64,000 nucleotides of DNA, taken from NCBI GenBank assembly GCA_019096195.1, contig JAGTXK010000275.1:310001-374000 (forward strand), written 5' to 3'. The stretch is from Boletus sp. NGJ (taxonomy: Eukaryota > Basidiomycota > Agaricomycetes > Boletales > Boletaceae). The translations under genes and the position numbers were made by a program. Positions 55,496-64,000 of this stretch are shown piece by piece (position 1 is the stretch's first letter; every line of letters begins with the position of its first letter). Under the pieces are notes generated by a model, which saw only the letters and a list, made by a program, of their open reading frames with translations, was not told the origin of the DNA and searched no databases.

Positions 55496-58136
55496 ATGCC
55501 CCTACCGCTGCTCCCAGATCGCTTCACCGATGCCACTCACCAGAAGCTCGACGCCGATGTGAATAAGAGGCTCCCACCCCCAGAACGCAAGGCCATTCCA
55601 AACGCGGCGAAGGAAAACTTAATGTTCGCGTTGACCAACCATCCTTATAAAGGTCGTGCTGTCGACGCTTTATACGAATATCTTGAGCGAAATCATCGCA
55701 AGTTCACTGACCCCACGACTCGCGGGTATTATGCTAGGTTCTGTTCAGAGTTCAGAGTTCCGGAACAGGAAAGACGCGCACAATGATAGAGGTTTTCCTT
55801 CTCTTCACGAATGCCTACAACAGAGTGCTCATACACATTGTGTGCAGCTTGCTCGCAAGGGCGTCTTGGTGTTGTACATGAATCTTCGACCTGTCGCGGA
55901 TCAGTCTGGATTTCCTGTTCGCGATGACATTCCCGCGTCGATCCTGACCGAAGACGGTAGTTCCCAGACGGACTATCGTAACAAGTGCTGTGCCTTCTTT
56001 GCAGCCATCTTCGAACTTGTGTACGAGCATCTCTCTGAGCGAAAATGTAATGGCAAAGCTGCAGTCGAGGACTGGAATAATGACTGGGACATGCGGTCGT
56101 CACCTCGTGCCGGTCCATTCGCTCGGCTGAAAAGTACATATGACAAGGTGGGCCTGGTGCAATATTAATTTTATCGATTACCTTATGTTGACTTTGTGGT
56201 AGATCAAGAGGGACATAGACAATGCCATGGGTGTGTAATACGCGAAGCTATCATTGTGCTGCAGCGCTCATTTGTTGCAATTGCAATATCAGTTATCGAT
56301 AACATGTCTGGCCGTTCAAATTCCGCTAGCGACTTCGCTGAACGATGCATGGTGGATAATTATACTAGAATGACTGGGTTATTCTCCTCAGCTTTTCTGG
56401 GTGTCGCGTCGGACAAGCCAAAGCTAGTTATTGCCCTAGACGAAGCTCACCCATTGCAAGAGGTGAAAGAATTCCGTCGTGCAACCATACTTCTCCGTGT
56501 CATCAAGTCATATTCTGAAGTGCCTCCCATCTCACACGCAGTATGGGTAATCTTTGCATCAACAACGTTGAAGGTCGCCCACTTTGCGTCCCCACAAACA
56601 TTGTGTACGTGCCACACTGCTTCTTTGCTATCTTGCTAACGAGCCTTGTAGTTGATTCCGCGAGAGTCTCAGTCCAGGGCGAATTATTATTCCCGCCATT
56701 TTCTGAGTTGGGGTGGGATCACCATGCTCCCTGCCTCGGTACTGTTCCACCGTCTGAGGTGGCTAAAGCTGAATATATTCTATGTTATGGCCGCCCTCTG
56801 TGAGTTTCTACCTCGTTTACATGATTTCTGGGGGGGAGTGCCGACTATTCATTGACAGGTGGTTCTCGATGAAGCACATCTCGTTCGAACCGATGTTCAA
56901 ACTCGCCACACAAAAGCTGAGCGGGTTTTCGCGGTACAACGCAACTAATTCACGTCAAGCACTTGCAGTCCTCGCGCAGAGGTTTGGCCTCGATGTTTGT
57001 TTCGGTCACCACGACGCCGTTCAGTACGTGGAAACGTCTGTTGCGAGCCACCTCCGGGTTTGCATCACAACAACCGACGATCGCCTCTGGAGCTATACCA
57101 CTTACCCATCCGAACCATTGCTGTCTTGTGCCGCCACGTACTTATTGCGCAGCACTGTTCAATCGTTGAAACAAACGTTGGAAACGCTGGTGACAAAAGT
57201 TGAGAACGGGATGATCGACATTGGGCAACGTGGCGAGCTCGTTAGCCGATTGCTCTGGCTCCTTGCGAAAGACCTTTTCGTTCTTCGCACATACGGGAAC
57301 CGTGATACGGTTGTGAACGGAAATGGGTTCGAGGCAGAGTTGATTCACTGCCAAATGATACCCGTTATTGCTTTTTTCGAGTTTGTATTCGGTGACCATT
57401 TCTGGTCTGAATGTCCAGGTGCCAAGGATGCATTCAAAGATGCATATGTAAACTTCTCCCACTGGGTTTCCATGGATGCCAACATCAGACAGAAGAAGAG
57501 AGAGGGGAGGCCACTGGAGCCTGAGCAACTACCGTAGGTTGTTTGGATTATCTCATCCAATCAATCATTGATGGCACATGCAGCTTGGATCGATGGACGT
57601 TGCGGCACTGGCAACGAACAAGTGCCGTGCAGTGTTGTCACAATCAACCGCTCATCGACAAAATAATCCCCATCTACTTCAAATCTGGTGATCCCAAGAA
57701 TTGCATGTCCCAAATTCTTATATCCGACGACTCTTCGGATCTGTCCAGTATCGAAAGAACCCATGAGAGCATCGGTGGACCAAAACACTCTCCGCACCCT
57801 CATCCCTATATCGTGACCTTGGCTGACCTTGGCTGCCACAAAGATGGATTTCATTCGGTCACCTTCCCTAAAGAAAGTTCCCCGCGACTGGGAAACGACA
57901 TGGCGTGTCTTCGTGTCCATCCGCTTGGATTGAGTACCAAGACATATCCATTTTTACAGGACCTCCCCGAAGTGTTCAATATGCTAGGAACCTTGGTTCG
58001 AAGGCAAGGGATTCCTAATTCGGAGGAATCATGTGCACAGTTGCTGCGGGACCAAGTTAGGTACGGGAGTTCTAGCGAGGCACGACACATGAGGTGGGAA
58101 CGGTGGAACTCTGTAACTGGCGAAATGCCACACTGA
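55496..58136 (+). pseudogene. Crinkler-like P-loop NTPase gene (treated as a fossil)
   Basis: A 2.6 kb gene-like region on the plus strand. Parts in order: an N-terminal helical region, a P-loop NTPase core with a Walker A-type GTGKT sequence and a Walker B-type stretch (KLVIALDEAHPL), a sensor-like block (WVIFASTT), and a long C-terminal region with VSVQGELLFPPFSELGW, VASHLRVCITTTDDRLWSYT and AFFEFVFGDHFW. This arrangement is remembered from a large agaricomycete family related to Crinkler-type NTPase effectors. Several short introns seem present. It may be nearly whole, with at most one or two breaks. Whether any copy of this family acts as an effector or in self/non-self conflict is not known from the sequence. 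Confidence 0.6.
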
Positions 58137-59901
58137 CTGTTGGTCTTGGTATGAATCACCGGTGGTGTATGATTCAAAGGGGTTACATTTCGGTTACACG
58201 CTCGATGAGACTGGAATGATTGCAGTCCTGCAGCTTTGTTCATGATTACGGTATTTTTGCTGTTTGTTTCTTCATATTTTGTAAGTCTTTATTTGCATCA
58301 CGGTCTCAAAGGTGCAGCCGCACGTTGATTTATATAATCCGAGTGATGCAGCATCCGAGTCGTTCCCCAGCGACAATACGGCGCGCGACGCCTTCCCCAT
58401 GCTCACCGAGAACGGCGACGGGCCCGCCCCACAGACAAGCCCCGACGATGAACCAAGGAAACCTTTGTCTCGAGTTCCTTCTTTAATCCGATTCACCCCG
58501 CGTCGCGCTGTCGCTTCCTTCGATAACCTTGTTGCCCTCGCAAACCACCAAGAGTGCCTCAAAGAAGCCCGCAAGATAATCTGGCGTGACAGAGGCGGGC
58601 CAGCTGTTGAGCTCACAGACGGTTGGGAATGCTGTGCGGGGTTCTGACGCATTTCTCTCAGGAGCTGGCACAATTGCTTTCGCTATCCGAGTCAGCCTCG
58701 ATCTTGTTCTAGCGATGCTCTGGTTTGGCAAGCCTGACAGACTCATTGAATAGGTTCTTGAGAAACAATTACTCAGCATTGTCGGTAAGCGTTCAGAAGC
58801 TGGTTGAGATAACAGAAGCACGAGTACATACTTGGCTCCAGTTTTGATCACCGCGCTCGTACCACCCTGAGCGATGTCAATTTATATGCTTATCGAATAT
58901 TTACAAAAGGGGTACACACATGACACGGGGTCAGGCGGAGTGCGATCTTGGAGCGTGTTATCGGTGGGCACATTAACCGTCGAGCCCTCTTTTGACGGGA
59001 GGGATTGGGGCTTGTTGCCACTGTTGTTAACATCCCCCCAAGTACGTTTTGTTTATGGTAGGGTACGCAGAACCGAAGGCAACACAGAGGACAAGAACAC
59101 TGAGCGTGCACGTCGGTCAATGTGACAATGATAGAGCGAGCCGCACATGATATACATAGATTGGGGAGCATACCGATGGAATGCGAGATGGATAGACTGT
59201 AGAAGAGAGACAACTTCATTGTCTGAACTCTGAAGGACGAGTGAGGGACCTGTGTGACTTTTATATCCGAGAGGTCATCCAACTGACCACTTGCAAGGCC
59301 TCGGGCCCGGGGTTATACACATTTGAGGCTAGGAGACAACGCAAATGAGAACGTCGACGGTATTGTTCCAAGTTGTGCGCACGTCCGACGAGCTGGGGTC
59401 GACGTCGCCCGCGCTGATAATATTAAAGTAGACGCGCAATGCTATGGCATCGCGTTGTACCCAGATTTGTGATGCAGAGATCGACGTGGGTACGACTCGG
59501 AGAGCCTGACTCAGGGCGGGAGCACGTCGACGATGAAAGCCTTCAACTTTGCTGAAACAGATCCGAGTCGCTGGAGAGTTTAATTGGCCATGGCGCAATT
59601 GGGCCGTCTAATGTTGCCTGAATTGCTTCAAAACTGAATACAATCCAAGTGGGCAGGAGACCGTGATTTCGTTCATCATCATATATTATTGACAAACGGG
59701 AAGGTGTAAGCAAAAGATAAGTAGGGAGATATCACGAGTATGTAGGTAGGTATGGCATAATGGACAACCAGAAACGCCCATGTTCAATAAAACGACGTCC
59801 CCAACAACGGCCAAAAGGGTCAAATCTAAACGGAAGGAAAGTGTCCAGCGCTGATTCCCTTTAACAAGGAAAAAGGGAGAAAAAAAGTGTCCAATTCTGT
59901 T
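58137..59901. other. Spacer with weak ORFs
   Basis: A plus-strand ORF at 58,312-58,647 (contains PRRAVASFDNLVALANHQEC) and minus-strand ORFs on the same stretch compete; none was recognised. A minus-strand start at 59,224 encodes a signal-like MKLSLFYSLSIS, but no splice kept a meaningful frame. The last 250 bases are probably 3' UTR of the glyoxal oxidase. Confidence 0.4.
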
Positions 59902-62325
59902 CTACAGCCGCGTTCCCGTACTACTTCTTCCTATTGCGTGTGGATTATAAGGATCGTAATGAGGTCGCCCGTCATGGTCGTCTCTATAAGCTGATTGTAG
60001 GCTAACAGTGCTTGCGTTCCATGCCATGCTCGGATTATCCTGGTGCAATGGCACAAACGCACTCGAGTTAGAATGCCGTGCATCATCAGCATGTCTGCTC
60101 AAGGCAGCAGCACCACTCGTGCCAAAACCAGCACGCGTCGCGCCCATGGCATACGCAGCTGATGGGTGTTGGCGACTTGCGGCGCGCCGGCGGCGGGCAA
60201 TAAAAATACCAGCAAGCCCACCGACAATTCCAATCGCGGCAACGACACCCACCACAGCACCAACGATGGTGCCGGTCTTTGAAGACGAGCTGCTATTGGT
60301 TTGGCTGCCTTGGCCACTACCTTGTGCAGCGGCATTTTGAACGCTCGGTGGGAGATCACTGATGGCACTAACGGGTTGCGCCTCAACATGACCACTGCCG
60401 ACGATCACCATGGTACCATTGCTAGGGATTCCGTCGATAACGACGAACATGAGGCAAGGACCAGGAGTAAGGAGGTTTGCGTTAGGAGGAACCTGGGAGA
60501 CGTGCAGGACATACGAGCCATCGCTGTTGACGGTGTAGGTATTATTCAGTTGCAGGAAGCGCTGACCCATGTTCATGGCATGGGTTGTGAAGCCGCCACG
60601 CGTAAGAACGACTGTTGTATTGGAAGCTGCAGCGTTCGTGGATCCAGTGTATGAGGTGGAAGGAACTGTGACGTTGAAGTAAGAACCACCATAAGTGAGA
60701 GTGGAAGGTATGCCGGTTGGATTCGGACGAACGGAAGCGGAGAAGTACAGCGGGTAGAAGATCTCGGCCGTGTAAGTCGTAGGGAAGACCGTGGAGAGGT
60801 TGACGTCGACGTTGGGATTGGAACCAGCAATGAGGACAGACGCATCGGGGAGAAGAATTGCAGAAGAATGGTACAAACGAGCGATGTTAGACGACTTGAG
60901 ACCAGCATTCGACCAGCGACTGCCGCTCGGCATGTTAGGGTTGTAGATTGCGGGAGTGCCAACAGGGCCAGCAGCCAAGGATTCGCCATAAGGCATGAGG
61001 TCGTAAGAGGGTGTCTGTCCAGTCGCCTGAGCGTATCCAGCAGTACCATTGGTACCTCCATTCACCACCAGCAGAGTGCCGTCTGGTAGGATGATAAACT
61101 GACCCATAGTGCGACCCTCGAGCATATTGTCGTCTTGCACATAGACCGGAGTTGAGCCATCTTGAGGCTCGGGAGTGATGCGTTGGCAATCTCTGGAGGC
61201 GGGGTAGGTCCAAGTGTTGTAGTTGGGGAATGAGTAATTGCCCCAGTACTGGTCAGGCATATCGGAACCACCACAAAAAAGGATGGTGGGAGTCCAGTTG
61301 TTGGCAGGGGTCAAAGGCAACATGGCAACAGCACCGGAAGCAGGGTATACACGTACGGTGCTCCCGGGCATGTCAGGCAGACGGCTTTCAGCGTTGGTGT
61401 CAGGATCCCAGATAACTGGTGGATAGATCAATCAAACGAGTGGAATCAATGGAATCGTCACATACTCGTGGATATGTTCGCTTGGATGAACATTTTCCCA
61501 GAAGGCATGAGGTATGTGTGGGCATAAGAGTTGAGACCCGAGGTGGTTACCATGAATTGCATGAGGGTAGCATTACCCCTCGAAGGGTAAAACTCGTAAG
61601 TAGGTTCTGCAGCGCCTCCCTCATATGCTGGATCTGTGTTGGGGGTATTCCGGTTGATATAGCCACCGTTGACGAAACCGCCTATAATGGCGATAGTTCC
61701 ATCACCAAGGGCTTCTGCGGCGGAATACCAACGTTGCTTTTGCATGGAAAGAATTGTGGCGTTGTCGAACCACTGACACTGGGAAGAGGCGAAATCCTGA
61801 GAGTCGGTACATGGATTGAGGATACGGATGGCTTTGGTGCCATCGTAGTCCTGGTAGGTAGTGTCATATGCGCCTGATCCTACGGAGCCAGTGCTTCCGC
61901 CAATGCCAACGGCGGTATTCCCACCCAATGTAATGTATGAGCCATTTGGGAGATGCATTCCGGAAGCACAGAAAGTGTTTGTGTAAACCTCCATGGTCTG
62001 GGCCTGATGTGTATTGAAGTCCCTGTAGAGCGATCAGTAACGAGGAGCTAAGGAAAAGAATAGATGGCTGACCATACGGCACCCCACGCAGGGTGGCCAT
62101 TGATTTGAACAGCGTTACCTTCGGCCTTATCCAGGATGTAAACCTTTTCCGTGTTTCCGAGGAACATCTAGTACGCGAATTGAAAAGAAGAAACAAAGAT
62201 CACAGAAGGAGACGGACCATCATTGCACTGACTAGTGTGTTGCCCGCTTGTACGATTGAGCCGCCCTGCTGAGCGGCGACGGCAGCGACGAGCCCCAGGA
62301 CGAGCCATGGAGCTGAGGAGAACAT
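59902..62325 (-). CDS. Glyoxal oxidase (copper radical oxidase) with membrane anchor
   Basis: Four exons (complement of 59902-61415, 61466-62022, 62073-62167, 62218-62325) give 2,274 bases (757 residues) in frame. A signal peptide (MFSSAPWLVLGLVAAVAA) opens it. Family landmarks follow: NTEKVYILDKAEGN, the Cys of FCASGMHLPNG (about 86) and Tyr of RWYSAAE (about 167) expected to form the Tyr-Cys radical cofactor, then RLYHSSA (Tyr 435, His 436) and GGFTTHAMN (His 532) as copper ligands. After the catalytic domain comes a Ser-rich linker, one transmembrane helix (about 635-660, TIVGAVVGVVAAIGIVGGLA) with RRRR behind it, and a cytosolic tail of about 95 residues. The enzyme oxidises aldehydes and makes H2O2 outside the cell; the anchor suggests it stays at the cell surface rather than being released as in the classic lignin-degrading form. 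Confidence 0.92.
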
Positions 62326-64000
62326 GATGAAGGGGAGTAAGGAATGGAGAGTTAACTCAACGAGCGTCCAAAGTTGTGTGGCGGCAGTCCGCGGTTGTCC
62401 TCGATACAGTGAAATGATTCGCTTAGTATATACATTATTGTTGTCACAGACCCCAGTCGCAGCCTTTCTCCAACTCCGATTTTGTACACCCATCTTCACC
62501 TCGAATTCTCCTGTGAGATTCGTCGCCGCTGCGTCCTGCATCGTTCGCAGCTTTTTTTTTTTTTTTTTAACAACCCGTTCTGCTCCGTTGCTAATTTGCA
62601 CACCGCCTTCTGGGGTCCTCCCATAGAATATTATTATTATTATTCGGAGTCTGAATTGCAGCGGAGGGTAATCGTCGGGACCCTGCCACGTATTCATCGC
62701 CATGCTAGCTGCCACAAGGCTATGTAAGTGCCTCGAGTTGAGGTTGAGTCGACTAAGATCTTAGCAGTGCGATCGCGTACAAAGTTTTTGGGTGGGCATC
62801 TCAACTTATCTCGGGTTTCGCTTTACCTCGGGACCTTGAGGTAAAACTCCGACGCTATCTCAGTGGGAATAGAGGGAGATGAAGAACATGCGAACGGGCG
62901 ACGCGATTTGCCAAAGTCGGTGATCCCCGAAAGCTCCAACTCAGGATACCTCAAGCTGTCGACCTCAGCTTGCGGCGGTTTTTACGCGTCACGCTTCGAG
63001 CGATCTCAAGTAGTAAGTACCCAAGATTGTAATTCGTCGGAATGTCCGAGCTGCAGCAGCGCGATATACAACTCAAGGAATCAGAGATAAGCTACATACA
63101 CACCCAGTCGGAGATGTCATTTCATGTTCCTGACTGCTGTCCTGGCAACCAGAGGGAACATTTCGGGCCTCTTCTACCTCGCTGAGTTGTCTCGTCCTCG
63201 CCCATGACATGGGCATAGCAATGTCAAGTATGCGCTGCCAGTGGATGGTCTGTGCATGCCACCAATACATGCATGATTGTTGGTCGCAGTTGGTTCTCCA
63301 GGATGCCTTCTGCCTTGTGCTGATCATTTATCGGTACCAATAGGCTTGGGAATAACGAACGCAGTATGAAGTACTCTAGCTGAGCCCCGCTGACCACCGT
63401 GGGGCCCCGGGAGTTTGATGCTTAGCCTTTGTTTCATCATCTCATATGTCTTACCCAGCCATGTATCTTTCCACGTCTCGATTCTATGCGGCACGGCTCA
63501 GTTTCTTTCTCGTGCGCGATTGAATCATTTCCACATTGAATTGCGCCTGGGCATAGTCGGGTAGTTCGAATACGACGGGCCACTTTCGGCTGACGCATTT
63601 GGACTCCACGACTGGTTCTGCTAGCGCCATGCCCTTTCGAGTCGTTTCAAGGACTTATGTCATTTCCAGGAACTCCCGAGCAGTTCCCTTTCCTAGAGCC
63701 GAAAACCTCATGGCCCACGGCGTGCAGGGTCGTGAGGGAATGATCGCACAGATGCGGCTAAGGTCCTCTCACAGTGTAAGTTACTCCAAAAGTGATCCCA
63801 GCAAACAAGCCAGCAAATGGCTAACATCCCTTTGCTTGAAAAGGTTTCTGTTCGAATGCGGTCGACAGAAACTCCCTCAACTTGATAAAAATACGTTTCC
63901 ATCGTCAAATGTTGGGTGCGAGGGCCAGCCTGATATTTCCATGCTCGCGGTGGCCGTAAACCGCTTAGACCAGTAACCTTTCGTCCCTGTATCCTAACTC
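62326..64000. other. Upstream region of glyoxal oxidase and window end
   Basis: Contains a run of about 17 T (62,552-62,568) and a TAT microsatellite near 62,630. A plus-strand ORF at 63,599-63,976 and others nearby were not recognised. No gene is called; a gene running off the right end cannot be excluded. Confidence 0.4.

Noticed and set aside
58890-59282. Possible second small secreted peptide on the minus strand
   Set aside because: A signal-like start is present but none of the splice choices I tried gave a convincing mature peptide in frame.
1-64000. tRNA or rRNA genes
   Set aside because: No cloverleaf box A/B pairs or rRNA signatures were noticed on reading, but a tRNA scan was not possible here.

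Overview
This window is from a filamentous basidiomycete, most likely an agaricomycete. Host genes are split by many introns of about 45-80 bases, and the gene families are typical of that group: DUF6533 membrane proteins, a DUF6532 protein, a glyoxal oxidase, a HET-domain fragment and Plavaka-type transposases. All gene models were made by hand from splice signals, reading frame and remembered family sequences; no database was searched.

Left flank (1-16,300) is gene-dense and normal in CpG. It holds a type II haloacid dehalogenase (+, 7 exons, one GC-AG intron), the ribosome-biogenesis WD40 protein UTP7 (-, 8 exons), a junction of two truncated gene fragments (2-oxoglutarate oxygenase front and DUF6533 tail), a complete DUF6533 gene (+, 14 exons with a 10-base microexon), a pyridoxamine-phosphate-oxidase-like protein with a tail anchor, a 45-residue secreted peptide behind a TATA box, a HET-domain fossil, and a head-to-head pair of related C2H2 zinc-finger genes.

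The middle (about 16,330-50,650) is a 34 kb repeat island with no intact host gene. Its oldest sequence is strikingly poor in CpG. It contains two nearly identical Tc1-type elements in opposite orientation, three copies of a 1.1 kb palindromic MITE-like repeat, decayed Plavaka transposases, a dead DUF6532 gene, a 1.7 kb minisatellite, and a chitin synthase fragment trapped between two inverted MITE-like arms. On its right lies a nest of LTR fossils: a Ty3/Gypsy chromovirus-like element (35,304-49,975) carrying a solo LTR of another family in its left LTR and a younger Ty3/Gypsy element (39,035-45,469) in its pol region. All three have perfect 5-base target duplications. The outer edges of the island carry an exact 12-base inverted match, so the whole island might descend from one large insertion.

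Right flank (50,650-64,000) returns to host-like sequence: a second DUF6533 copy (a direct duplicate of the one at 6,336, with one frame problem), weak hypothetical ORFs, a WD40-repeat fragment, a Crinkler-like P-loop NTPase gene treated here as a fossil, and a membrane-anchored glyoxal oxidase (-, 4 exons). The genes do not form one pathway. What ties the window together is duplication, capture and nesting around a transposon-rich island.
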